Shown here: positions 55,782 to 63,990 of the stretch, piece by piece | Position numbering within the stretch: the stretch's first letter is position 1 | Layout of the letters: every line of letters starts with the position of its first letter | Source: Amphritea balenae | Lineage (GTDB): Bacteria; Pseudomonadota; Gammaproteobacteria; Pseudomonadales; Balneatricaceae | Direction of reading: 5' to 3' | Assembly (NCBI RefSeq): GCF_003858655.1 | Contig: NZ_RQXV01000013.1 | Location: 1-64,000 of the forward strand | Length of the DNA stretch: 64,000 nt | The notes under the pieces: model-generated | The model's input: only the letters and a program-made list of their open reading frames with translations | Database searches by the model: none | Told to the model about the DNA's origin: nothing | Position numbers and translations under genes: made by a program

Positions 55782-55810
55782 TTGACTTTGGTAGTAAACA
55801 GGCAGATAAA
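55782..55810 (+). promoter_or_regulatory. Candidate sigma-70 promoter of the antiporter gene
   Basis: TTGACT (55782-55787) and GATAAA (55805-55810) are spaced by 17 bases, 40 bases before the ATG. The rest of the 316-base gap 55534-55849 shows AT-rich sequence and no gene, terminator or clear repeat. Confidence 0.45.
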
Positions 55811-55849
55811 GCGACCTGTTTCTAACTGATCAGGGAGTATACAGCGACT

Positions 55850-57172
55850 ATGAATGCTGTAATTGTTGGGGTTCTGACTATGTTGGTGCTGAGCCTGTTG
55901 CGTACCCATGTGGTAATGGCGCTGTTAATCGGTGCGATGGCGGCGGGTTTGGCAGGCGGCTTAGGACTTGAAGGTTCAATCGCGGCCTTCAATGACGGCA
56001 TTGGTGGTGGTGCCAGCGTTGCCCTAAGCTATGCCTTGTTAGGAGGCTTTGCGGTGGCGATTTCCCAATCGGGTCTGCCCCATGCTCTGGCCGACAAAGT
56101 TATTCTGATGTTAGGGCGCGAACATAATCCGCGACGGGTTGAGTTGGTAAAAAACCTGTTATTGCTGATGATTATGCTGGTGGCGATCTCTTCCCAGAAT
56201 GTGATGCCTATCCATATCGCTTTTATTCCGTTACTGATTCCACCACTGCTGTTAGTGATGAGTAAGATGCAGCTGGACCGTCGTTTGGTCGCCTGTGTAC
56301 TGACGTTTGGCCTGGTAACCCCATATATGTTTTTACCGGTCGGCTTTGGCGGTATCTTCCTGAACGAGATTCTGCTGAAAAATATCACTACCAGCGGCCT
56401 GGATGTGACGGGCATCAGCGTTATTGAAGCGATGGGTATTCCTGCCCTTGGCATGCTATCAGGTCTGCTGATCGCTGTGTTTATCAGCTACCGTGGTAAG
56501 CGTCAGTATAATGTTGATCAGATTGCGGCAACAGAACATGCGGCCATTCAATACGATGGTAAACGTATCCTGTTAGCGTTGCTGGCGATTGGCGTTGCCT
56601 TTGTTACTCAGTTATACACAGGCTCAATGGTGATGGGGGCATTGCTGGGCTTCATCCTGTTCTCGGTGACCGGAGTCGTGCGCTGGAATGAATCCGATGA
56701 TCTGCTGACCGACGGCATGAAGATGATGGCAATGATCGGCTTTATTATGATCGCGGCGGGAGGTTTTGCTCAGGTGCTGCGTGAGACTGGAGAGATCGCA
56801 ACGCTAGTCAGCAGCTCGGTAGAGATTATCGGTCAGAACAAAGCGCTGGCGGCGTTCCTTATGCTATTAGTAGGTTTGTTGATAACTATGGGCATCGGCT
56901 CATCGTTTTCGACTATCCCTATTATCGCTTCTATCTATGTGCCGTTGGCGATGGAGCTGGGCTTTACGCCGCTGGCTATCGTTGCCTTGGTGGGTACCGC
57001 TGCAGCGTTGGGTGATGCCGGTTCCCCTGCATCTGATTCAACCCTGGGGCCAACTTCGGGCCTCAATGTTGATGGTCAGCATAACCATATCTGGGATACC
57101 GTGGTACCGACTTTTGTTCATTACAATCTGCCGTTACTGGCGGCGGGTTGGGTCGCTGCGGTGATTCTCTAA
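55850..57172 (+). CDS. Na+/H+ antiporter family protein (YuiF/NhaC-like)
   Basis: The 440-residue membrane protein has about twelve hydrophobic segments. It fits the Na+/H+ antiporter family, with the two homologous halves. Conserved polar motifs include [52 protein letters not shown] and the [19 protein letters not shown] signature near residues 385-405. Family members exchange cations or transport amino acids, so the substrate should be taken as provisional. It has its own likely promoter. Two hairpins follow the stop. Confidence 0.85.
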   Translation: MNAVIVGVLTMLVLSLLRTHVVMALLIGAMAAGLAGGLGLEGSIAAFNDGIGGGASVALSYALLGGFAVAISQSGLPHALADKVILMLGREHNPRRVELVKNLLLLMIMLVAISSQNVMPIHIAFIPLLIPPLLLVMSKMQLDRRLVACVLTFGLVTPYMFLPVGFGGIFLNEILLKNITTSGLDVTGISVIEAMGIPALGMLSGLLIAVFISYRGKRQYNVDQIAATEHAAIQYDGKRILLALLAIGVAFVTQLYTGSMVMGALLGFILFSVTGVVRWNESDDLLTDGMKMMAMIGFIMIAAGGFAQVLRETGEIATLVSSSVEIIGQNKALAAFLMLLVGLLITMGIGSSFSTIPIIASIYVPLAMELGFTPLAIVALVGTAAALGDAGSPASDSTLGPTSGLNVDGQHNHIWDTVVPTFVHYNLPLLAAGWVAAVIL

Positions 57173-57199
57173 GCTGTTATTTTGATAGGAAAAAATGCA

Positions 57200-57263
57200 C
57201 TGAACACTCCCGCTAATTCGGGGTGTTCAGGCTAAGAAATGGAACAACAGCAGGCGTTGTTCC
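57200..57263. terminator. Tandem hairpins after the antiporter gene
   Basis: CTGAACAC (57200-57207) pairs with GTGTTCAG (57223-57230), and ten bases later GGAACAAC (57241-57248) pairs with GTTGTTCC (57256-57263). Both are perfect 8-bp stems without a T-run. They lie between convergent genes. Confidence 0.5.
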
Positions 57264-57328
57264 ACAGGCTGATCGAAGCGGCGTTTAAAGCCTCTTAATG
57301 CTTAATCTTCAGCTTTGACTGTTAAATA

Positions 57329-57778
57329 TCAATCAAAAATTTCGGGCTGTATCGGCTCCATTTCTAATATCAGATCCCGGTACCGCTGTGGTACAGCGGC
57401 TTTGCAATTCTTCTCATAGTCGACGCAGACCACTACCGCATCCCCTTCCGCTGCAACGGCATTATGTTCCGGGCTCCAGACCAGGTGTTCCATGGTAAAA
57501 CGATCTTCTTCCAGACGCGTAATCCGGGTGGCTGAGATGACGTTGCCGGGAAAGGTTAGCGGGATACGGTAGCGGATCCGGCTGTCTCTTAAAATCGGGC
57601 CAATACTGCTTTCTTTCATCACGTCCAGATATTCACAGTTGCCGAAATAAGCCATTCGGGCACTTTCAAACCAGCGCAGATAAACCAGATTGTTTACGTG
57701 CTGAAAGGCATCCATTTCACCCCATGCAATGGGTATCTCCAGTTGTACCGGAAATCGTTCCAGAATCTCACTACCCAT
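57329..57778 (-). CDS. Acyl-CoA thioesterase, 4HBT (hot-dog) family
   Basis: The 149-residue protein has the 4-hydroxybenzoyl-CoA thioesterase motif: WGEMDAFQHVNNLVYLRWFESAR-type with catalytic Asp near residue 23 and His/Asn following, as in YbgC/FadM-like enzymes. It should hydrolyse an acyl-CoA, chain length unknown. It lies opposite a LysR gene, with 232 bases of AT-rich sequence between starts, and could be its target. The reading frame and length are normal. Confidence 0.87.
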   Translation of the reverse strand: MGSEILERFPVQLEIPIAWGEMDAFQHVNNLVYLRWFESARMAYFGNCEYLDVMKESSIGPILRDSRIRYRIPLTFPGNVISATRITRLEEDRFTMEHLVWSPEHNAVAAEGDAVVVCVDYEKNCKAAVPQRYRDLILEMEPIQPEIFD

Positions 57779-58010
57779 AATGGCCTCTTACCGTTTTTAA
57801 GTTCTACCCGGTCTATTAAGGATTAATATTAAGAATAAGTGAAATTTTTAATTATTATTCTTTCTATAAATCTAATTTATAGTTGTAATGAAAAGATATG
57901 ATTTCTCAATCGGTATCGCTGATCTTAAGCTGTTATCTATCCAGTCGAAGTGGGATGTATAAGCAGCAGAATATGCGTAGCTCTTTTGACAATACCCAGG
58001 AGACAAGTTG

Positions 58011-58889
58011 ATGGAAATTAGACAGATACGTTACTTTCTGGCGGTACAGGAAACCGGCAGCTTCACTAAAGCCGCTGAGAAAATGTTCGTCACTCAACCA
58101 GCACTGTCAGCCGCGGTTAAAAATCTGGAACAGGAGCTGGGGGTAGAGCTGCTCAGGCGTAGCCATAAACAGGTGACTCTGACGCCTGCCGGCCGTCGTT
58201 TCAGGGATCGTGCCTTTGCCATCCTGGCTGAATGTAATGCCGCTAAGAGTGAGCTGATGGCTGAGCAACATCCAAGACAGTTGCGTATCGGTGTGCTGGA
58301 TACCCTGAATACGCCGCCGGTTAATCAGTTACTGCATGAATTTCATACCAGCTATCCGGAGATAGAATTGCACCTGCATTCGGGTAATAAGCTGGCGCTG
58401 GCGAATAAGATGGGGCAGAACAAAGTCGATCTGTTGTTAACTTCATTATCCGGGGAAGACAGCTCAGATACTAAACTGCCGTTATATCAGGAGCGCTTTC
58501 AGTTGATGGTGTCGCGTCAGCATGAGCTGGCTAACCGGACCTGTGTCAGGTTATCGGATCTGCATGGTCTGCCCTTCGTATTACGTAAAAATTGCGAAGT
58601 ATTAAATGAAGGCAAGCGGGTTTTTTTGGCGGAGCAGGCACAGCCGCATATTACCTGTCGCACCGATAATGATTCATGGGCACTGACGATGGTGCGGAAT
58701 AACCTGGCCGCCGCCATATTGGCCGAAACGGTAACCGAAGAAGGTACGGTGAGTATCCCCATTGTTGACTTTGGCTTAGTGCGAACAGTGGCCTGTGTCT
58801 GGCGTCAGCATTCGGATCAGGAGACGGTGCAAACCTTTACCGCCTTTGCTGCACAGGATAGCTGGCGTGGACTGGCAAAGGCCGTTTGA
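58011..58889 (+). CDS. LysR-family transcription regulator
   Basis: The protein has a typical LysR helix-turn-helix at residues 1-60 (MEIRQIRYFLAV, TGSFTKAAEKMFVTQPALS) and a substrate-binding domain. An AGGAG eight bases before ATG 58011 decides the start over the TTG at 58008; 292 residues result. The HTH is close to the branch that includes CysB/CynR-like and oxidative stress regulators, but the ligand cannot be deduced. The divergent thioesterase is the likely neighbour target. It converges on rof. Confidence 0.88.
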   Translation: MEIRQIRYFLAVQETGSFTKAAEKMFVTQPALSAAVKNLEQELGVELLRRSHKQVTLTPAGRRFRDRAFAILAECNAAKSELMAEQHPRQLRIGVLDTLNTPPVNQLLHEFHTSYPEIELHLHSGNKLALANKMGQNKVDLLLTSLSGEDSSDTKLPLYQERFQLMVSRQHELANRTCVRLSDLHGLPFVLRKNCEVLNEGKRVFLAEQAQPHITCRTDNDSWALTMVRNNLAAAILAETVTEEGTVSIPIVDFGLVRTVACVWRQHSDQETVQTFTAFAAQDSWRGLAKAV

Positions 58890-58920
58890 ACGACTGTCTG
58901 AAAGGGAGCGTGATCGCTTG

Positions 58921-58935
58921 CCTGAGATGCTCAGG
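58921..58935. terminator. Small hairpin between LysR and rof genes
   Basis: CCTGAG-ATG-CTCAGG is a perfect 6-bp stem with a three-base loop, between convergent stops. No T-run follows, so function is uncertain. Confidence 0.35.
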
Positions 58936-58959
58936 ATATAGCAACCTGCTTATTGCAGC

Positions 58960-59199
58960 TTATCTACTGGGAGGCATGGACTCGATACGATCAAGCCGGA
59001 GTCTGCGTTGCTGCCCTTCACGATTATCTGCGATGAGAAATTCTTCGCCGCGGTGGATCTCAATATCCAGATAGCGTAGTTTCTCCCGATGTATATGACC
59101 GCTATCATCACGCCAGATCACCTCAGCTATCAGCTTACGCATGCAGGCAAGTTCGTATCCATCATGGAGTTCACACTGTATCGGCTTGTACTCGCTCAT
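58960..59199 (-). CDS. rof: Rho-binding antiterminator Rof (YaeO) family
   Basis: The 79-residue protein matches the Rof/YaeO family: YKPIQCELHDGYELACMRK is the N-terminal signature, followed by beta strands ending in RLDRIESM. Rof binds the Rho hexamer and blocks RNA loading, inhibiting Rho-dependent termination. I start at ATG 59199, matching the family N terminus; the open frame reaches 59247. No partner genes are adjacent. Confidence 0.85.
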   Translation of the reverse strand: MSEYKPIQCELHDGYELACMRKLIAEVIWRDDSGHIHREKLRYLDIEIHRGEEFLIADNREGQQRRLRLDRIESMPPSR

Positions 59200-59515
59200 A
59201 GCACCACACTTGTTTTCCGTTTGCCTTACACCATAGCAGATAGCCACAGAGACGTGTTTTTGCGGTAGATCAGCCTGTGGGTCAGGTTACTAGCCGAGCA
59301 TGAGTCGGGCTGTGGATCTGCGTTTTATCTTCAGTGGCCGTTTCACTGCTTTTTGGGTGTACTCATTCTGGTTATCCCTTCAGCCCGAAGCATGGCTACA
59401 ATAGCAAAAGCTGTGCTGACAAAACGGTAACTAAAAAAGTGTTATCCGCTTATAGGAAACGTCTGGCGGTCAGGCTTTCTATGTGAAACAGGCTGCAAGA
59501 GACAAAGGATCAGGT
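59200..59515. other. Intergenic region rof to HD-GYP-like gene
   Basis: These 316 bases hold the divergent start regions of the two genes. I find no convincing -35/-10 pair, strong dyad, small gene or RNA gene. Confidence 0.5.
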
Positions 59516-60829
59516 ATGGAATCTGAAACAATCGTTGTGTTATTGGCCGGGCTGGAGGCTGATACCGAAGCGAGCCTGCAAACCGCTTTGGCGGATCACC
59601 CGGTCACTATTCTGACGGCAGCAGGAATCGAGCAGGCCGTCGCTATTATCGGTGCTCAGGATGTGCATATTGTCGTGCTGGATCAGCGTCAGAGTGAGTC
59701 TGTTACGCTGGATCATTTGCAGCAGCTCAAGCAGATCAACCCGGAACTGGAAGGATTTCTGTTAACCACCGACTGCCAGTATGAGCCTGAAGGTCAGGTC
59801 GCGGCTGGTGGGCTGGTACATCACTATATTCAGTTCCCTTCAGATAACCAGATATTGGGTTACCGGATGCGTCAGGCGCTCAGGGTTGCCCGACTGAAGC
59901 AGGAGCTATCTGATCTGCGTTGCGATCTGCATCATGACCTGGATACCCAGCGCAGTACTTTTGCCCGTCAACAAAAGCGCCTTGTCAGCCGGGTGCAGAT
60001 GAGTGAAGCGCAGGCGAAACAATCCCGCAAACAACTACAGCAGGCTAACGAGCAGCTATCCGGCGGCTATCGTCAGATGGTGCGCATGTTATCCAACCTG
60101 TCGCTGCGCCGGATGGGTCAGAAAGCCAGCGGTCAGAACCAGCACTTGAATCAGCTGGTGGCGTTGATGGCTGAAAACTGTGCTTTGGATGAGGCGGACC
60201 ATAAGCACCTGACCATGGCCTGGATGCTACGTAATGTGGGTAAACTGAGCTTTAACGATTATCTTCTGGCGACACCTTATGTGCAACTGACTGCTGAAGA
60301 ACAGCGTGAGTATCAGGGGCACCCTGACAATGCCTATGCCGCGATGGCGATTGTCCGGCCGATGGACAGGGCAGCAACTATCGTGCGCCAACATAAAGAG
60401 TATCTGGATGGCAGTGGCTACCCGCTGGGTCTCAAAGCGCTGCAGATTGAGCTGGCGGCGCAGATCCTGGCGGTGCTGAATGATTACACCGAGCTGACTG
60501 GTGGACGCTATCTGGAACGCCAGACAAGTACCGCCGAAGCGCTGGACTACCTGCGTAATAAAGCCGGAGAACGTTATAACCAGCAAGCCGTTGATGCGTT
60601 AGAGAAGGCGCTGACAGAGCTGGCACCTGTTACCGAACTGTATCAGGATCGCATAGTGACCAGTGTCGATCTGCAACCGGGTATGGTACTGACCCGCGAC
60701 CTGATCAGTCAGGATGGTGTGCTGTTATTGGGGCACGGAGAAGAGCTGGATCAGGAAACCATTGACCGGATTCGTGACCTGGAATTTAATTTCGCTGAAT
60801 TCTTCCAGCTGTTTATCGAGCAGCGTTAA
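59516..60829 (+). CDS. Degenerate receiver / coiled coil / degenerate HD-GYP protein
   Basis: The 437-residue protein has three parts. Residues 1-120 resemble a receiver: the phosphoacceptor-like Asp is kept (VVLDQRQ), but the usual N-terminal acidic pair is absent (TIVVLLAG). Residues 125-185 are a Gln/Arg/Leu-rich coiled coil. Residues 185-375 resemble HD-GYP, yet the LHDIGK motif reads LRNVGK, so the HD metal pair is lost. HHE becomes HKE, and DxxDALT becomes DYTELTG. DGSGYP is kept. It is thus probably a binding or scaffold protein, not a cyclic di-GMP phosphodiesterase. The start is ATG 59516; a GTG at 59483 would add eleven residues. Confidence 0.82.
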   Translation: MESETIVVLLAGLEADTEASLQTALADHPVTILTAAGIEQAVAIIGAQDVHIVVLDQRQSESVTLDHLQQLKQINPELEGFLLTTDCQYEPEGQVAAGGLVHHYIQFPSDNQILGYRMRQALRVARLKQELSDLRCDLHHDLDTQRSTFARQQKRLVSRVQMSEAQAKQSRKQLQQANEQLSGGYRQMVRMLSNLSLRRMGQKASGQNQHLNQLVALMAENCALDEADHKHLTMAWMLRNVGKLSFNDYLLATPYVQLTAEEQREYQGHPDNAYAAMAIVRPMDRAATIVRQHKEYLDGSGYPLGLKALQIELAAQILAVLNDYTELTGGRYLERQTSTAEALDYLRNKAGERYNQQAVDALEKALTELAPVTELYQDRIVTSVDLQPGMVLTRDLISQDGVLLLGHGEELDQETIDRIRDLEFNFAEFFQLFIEQR

Positions 60830-60838
60830 GTACAGTTA

Positions 60839-61291
60839 ATGACCGATACCGATTGGATTGAACGGGCGTACCAGGTATTTAATGGGGCCAGGCCCGATCA
60901 TTTCACTGACTTCAGACATTGTGATGAGTGTGCTGAGCACGATCAGACGTTGATCGGCCATGATCGCGATAGTATTGGTCTGGATCAGCTTGGGCATCCG
61001 AGCTGGGATCCGCTCTGCTTCTGTTCCGCCGAAGGTAAACGTTATTACATGCCGGCGTTGATCCGTCTGACATTAAACAGCCTCTATGATGAGCCTTATC
61101 TTGATCAGTTTCTGTTTCATCTGGCGGACTTTGGTAATGATAATGCGCTGTTAGTTCTTTGTAATAGGCAGCAACGACAATTCATTACCGGTTTTCTCAG
61201 TTATCTGATTGATCAACATTCCGAGCAATTAGACAGGATAAATCTGGCCGATGAGCTTTTGACGGTTTATCAGATCTGGTCTGGCGATTAA
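60839..61291 (+). CDS. Conserved hypothetical protein, DUF6714-like
   Basis: The 150-residue protein resembles the DUF6714 group: an N-terminal region with DHFTDFRHCDECAEHD, then WDPLCFCSAEGKRYYMPALIRLTL, is the recognisable pattern. Function is unknown. Several Cys and His residues (HCDECAEH) could bind metal. It begins nine bases after the HD-GYP-like gene and ends nine bases before the methyltransferase gene, so it is in the same operon. No strong ribosome site is visible; translational coupling is likely. Confidence 0.75.
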   Translation: MTDTDWIERAYQVFNGARPDHFTDFRHCDECAEHDQTLIGHDRDSIGLDQLGHPSWDPLCFCSAEGKRYYMPALIRLTLNSLYDEPYLDQFLFHLADFGNDNALLVLCNRQQRQFITGFLSYLIDQHSEQLDRINLADELLTVYQIWSGD

Positions 61292-61300
61292 ACTAGCGGC

Positions 61301-62506
61301 ATGAATGATTCCTCTTTTCGTCACCGGCTGAATCAGCTGGACCAACTGCTTTGTGATAGCGCTCATTTATGGCGCCCCCAGCCCTTCAAACAGCGTCGCC
61401 CCCAATGGTGTGAGGATTATCCACAGCTGACCGACTGGTTGCTGGGGCTAACTGAATCTGAACTGCAACGCTTGAATGATGATCCGGATAGGGCGTTGCA
61501 GCAGCTTTCAGGATACCTGCCGGCGCTGAAGGATTTAGCGGAGCTAATTGCGCTACCTGAACTGCCCGCACAGCAGTACGCAGCACCTGAAAACCGGTTT
61601 TTTAATGGTATGCCGGGTCGTAAACGCAGTCAGATAGAAGCGTTTGTCAGCCGTATTGGCGAAGTGAAATCACCTTTACTGGAGTGGTGCGGTGGTAAAG
61701 GCTATCTGGGTCGTTTGCTGGGTCGGAACTGGCGTAAACCCGTATTAACCCTGGAGTGGAATCCAACCCTTTGTCAGGCGGGGCAACAGCAGGCAGACAG
61801 ACAATCTATAGCGCAACAGTTTCAGGTAACCGACGTATTAGCGCCGCACTTCTCCCCGTCTATTACCGGGCATCATGCGGTTGCCCTGCATGCCTGTGGT
61901 GAGCTGCACCGTCGCCTGCACCAACAGGTTATCGCGCAGCGCTCGCCGGCACTGGATATTGTGCCTTGCTGCTATGCCCTCGGGGTTGAGCAGCAATACC
62001 AGCCCCGCACTGAAGGGCTAAAGTTACAGTTATACCGGGATGATCTGCGCCTGGCGGTAACCGAAACAGTGACCGCCGGGCAGCGGGAGATTAAGCAGCG
62101 TGACCGGGAGATGGCCTGGAAGCTGGGCTACAGTGAATGGCGTTATACACAGCCGGGTGAAGCTGAGTACCGCACCTTTAAGCCGGTTAATAAGCGTTGG
62201 CTACAATCGGGTTTTAGCGGATTTTGTCATGAACTGGCCGAGCGTGACGGACTAACCCTGGGGGATTTTGATGCAAGCGGTTTTGAAGCGTTGGGCTGGC
62301 AGCGTCAGCGTGACATGATGCGGCTGCAGGTGCTGCGTCATGGCTTTCGTCGGGCGCTGGAACTTTGGCTGGTGCTGGACCTGAGCTGTGAACTGGAACG
62401 ACAGGGCTATCAGGTGAGTCTGGGCACTTTCTGCTCACGTGACATGACCCCCAGGAATATAATGATCTCTGCCCGGTTAATGGAGCCCGCTAATGGAGTC
62501 AGATAA
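61301..62506 (+). CDS. SAM-dependent methyltransferase, Methyltransf_32-like
   Basis: This 401-residue protein has a class I SAM motif, WCGGKGYLGRLL, near residue 128, preceded by MPGRKRSQIEAFV, and later an ALHACGELH motif and a VPCCYALG motif. This combination is typical of the Methyltransf_32 type of predicted RNA or protein methyltransferases. The substrate is unknown. Its 3' end overlaps the uracil-DNA glycosylase start by 14 bases. The C terminus (CSRDMTPRNIMISA) is well conserved in relatives I recall. Confidence 0.82.
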   Translation: MNDSSFRHRLNQLDQLLCDSAHLWRPQPFKQRRPQWCEDYPQLTDWLLGLTESELQRLNDDPDRALQQLSGYLPALKDLAELIALPELPAQQYAAPENRFFNGMPGRKRSQIEAFVSRIGEVKSPLLEWCGGKGYLGRLLGRNWRKPVLTLEWNPTLCQAGQQQADRQSIAQQFQVTDVLAPHFSPSITGHHAVALHACGELHRRLHQQVIAQRSPALDIVPCCYALGVEQQYQPRTEGLKLQLYRDDLRLAVTETVTAGQREIKQRDREMAWKLGYSEWRYTQPGEAEYRTFKPVNKRWLQSGFSGFCHELAERDGLTLGDFDASGFEALGWQRQRDMMRLQVLRHGFRRALELWLVLDLSCELERQGYQVSLGTFCSRDMTPRNIMISARLMEPANGVR

Positions 62507-63086
62507 GCAGTTAATTGCCCGGGTTAAAGCCTGCACTATCTGTGCTGCGCATCTGACCGATGGTGTGCGGCCGGTACTGCAGTTCAGTTCAACGGCGCGT
62601 ATTCTGATCGCAGGACAGGCTCCTGGACGTAAAGTCCATGATACCGGTATCCCTTTTAACGATCCCAGTGGTGATCGTTTAAGGCAGTGGATGGGGATCG
62701 ATCGGCAGACGTTTTATGATGCGCAGCAGATAGCGATACTACCGATGGGGTTTTGTTTTCCGGGTACCGGTAAGTCCGGTGATCTGCCCCCGCGTAAAGA
62801 GTGTGCGCCCCAGTGGCGTCAGCTGCTGCTGGATCGTTTGCCTGAGCTAGAGTTGGTGTTAGTGATTGGTCAGTATGCACAGGCCTGGCATCTGTCTGAG
62901 AAAGGTTCTGTAACCGAGATAGTTTCTAACTGGCGGGATTATTGTCAGGGGGATCAGGTGTTGAAGCAGTTTCCTATGCCGCATCCTAGTCCGCGGAATA
63001 ATATCTGGTTGAAGAGGAATCCCTGGTTTGAGGAGGAGCTGGTGCCGGTGTTGCAGGGGGAGGTTAAGCGGGTTTTATCCCTTTAG
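62493..63086 (+). CDS. Uracil-DNA glycosylase family protein, Fe-S (family 4/5-like)
   Basis: The 197-residue protein has the UDG-superfamily motifs: GQAPG (41-45), GIPFNDPSG (52-60) and a C-terminal HPSPRNN motif with His164. Four cysteines, Cys14 and Cys17 (CTIC) and Cys88 and Cys104 with 15 residues between, match the CxxC...C-x15-C cluster layout of family 4-type [4Fe-4S] glycosylases. It may excise uracil, or have a related specificity; the catalytic residues in this subgroup vary. It is the last gene of the HD-GYP/DUF6714/methyltransferase run. Confidence 0.83.
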   Translation: MESDKQLIARVKACTICAAHLTDGVRPVLQFSSTARILIAGQAPGRKVHDTGIPFNDPSGDRLRQWMGIDRQTFYDAQQIAILPMGFCFPGTGKSGDLPPRKECAPQWRQLLLDRLPELELVLVIGQYAQAWHLSEKGSVTEIVSNWRDYCQGDQVLKQFPMPHPSPRNNIWLKRNPWFEEELVPVLQGEVKRVLSL

Positions 63087-63104
63087 TTTTGGCCTTTTTA
63101 CAGT

Positions 63105-63380
63105 TGTCGTAGTGATCCATTACTTTTTGTTCCGCTCTCGCTGAGCGCTTCTCGTAAACAGAGAGTGACTTTTGCGCGGCCAAAAGTCTTAACAATCTAA
63201 AGGCCGCCCCACTGCTGGGTCGGCTTCGCCGACTTCCCTGCGCGTTTCAGTTTCAAATGGGGTCTGCCCTCTCTTAGGCAAAGAAGCAGCCGCTTCGCGT
63301 CTTCAAACAGTCCTCGCCCTTTATCCATTTAAAACTTCCAATACCCAAAGGGCACGATGTGCTCGGCTGAACAGAAGGGG
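63105..63380. repeat. Structured direct repeat, copy 1 (upstream of DUF1272 gene)
   Basis: This 276-base non-coding element matches 63763-63990 in the same order: CGTAGTGA start, GACTTTTG/CAAAAGTC perfect hairpin (63167-63174 and 63181-63188), GTCGGC-TTC-GCCGAC hairpin (63219-63233), CTTCCCTGCGCGTTTCA, CAAACAGTCCTCGC and a final CTCGGCTG-ACAGAAGGGG. Identity is complete over the 42-base block from 63167. The 409-base gap 63087-63495 otherwise has nothing I can name. Confidence 0.8.
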
Positions 63381-63495
63381 GATCTTTAGTCCGTGCCATT
63401 CTGCTGGATTCTGATTAATTGTCTGATTCTGTTCTTTGAGGCAGTATCAGGGATTGAGTTTGCTTGATTCAGTCTGGTTTGATTAGGAGAGTGTT

Positions 63496-63732
63496 ATGTT
63501 GGAATTAAGACCAAACTGCGAGTGTTGTGATAAAGATCTGCCGCCGGAATCGACAGAAGCGGTTATCTGTACTTTTGAGTGTACCTTTTGTTCAGATTGT
63601 TCTGAGAATCTGTTGAGGCATGTTTGTCCTAATTGTTCGGGGAATCTTGTGCAGCGGCCTATTCGGCCGGAGGCTGCTTTGGTTAATAATCCGCCTTCTA
63701 CTGAGAGGGTTCTTAAGGAAGGGGGCTGCTGA
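63496..63732 (+). CDS. DUF1272 family cysteine-rich protein
   Basis: This 78-residue protein is rich in Cys, with CECC, CTFECTFCSDC and CPNC motifs in the first 60 residues, as in DUF1272 proteins. These form a likely zinc ribbon or RING-like metal site. A TAGGAG precedes the ATG. Function is unknown; the family occurs widely in proteobacteria as single genes. It is bracketed by two direct copies of a structured repeat. The C-terminal tail (RPIRPEAAL and a GGC end) is less conserved. Confidence 0.87.
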   Translation: MLELRPNCECCDKDLPPESTEAVICTFECTFCSDCSENLLRHVCPNCSGNLVQRPIRPEAALVNNPPSTERVLKEGGC

Positions 63733-63762
63733 AGGCGCATCCTGCGCCGATTCATTGCTGTT

Positions 63763-63990
63763 TGCCGTAGTGACCCAATACTCCGTGTTTCGCCCTTTGG
63801 CGAGTCAAGACTTTTGCGCGGCCAAAAGTCTTAACAATCTAAAGGCCGCCCATGCTGCTGGGTCGGCTACGCCGACTTCCCTGCGCGTTTCATAAATCAA
63901 TGGGTGCTGCGGAACTCGGCCAAAGTTCGGCCTCAAACAGTCCTCGCTTTATCCGTTTCTAAGCTGCAATGCTCGGCTGCACAGAAGGGG
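63763..63990. repeat. Structured direct repeat, copy 2 (downstream of DUF1272 gene)
   Basis: This copy carries the same GACTTTTG/CAAAAGTC hairpin (63809-63816 and 63823-63830), the GTCGGC-TAC-GCCGAC hairpin, CTTCCCTGCGCGTTTCA and the final CTCGGCTGCACAGAAGGGG (ending 63990). The middle part differs from copy 1 in length. It runs nearly to the window edge. Confidence 0.8.

Noticed and set aside
63105-63380. CRISPR array
   Set aside because: Only two long copies separated by a gene, with internal hairpins; no short regularly spaced repeats.
63620-63895. 91-residue plus-strand frame overlapping DUF1272 and repeat copy 2
   Set aside because: It shares most bases with the DUF1272 gene in another frame and runs into a non-coding repeat.
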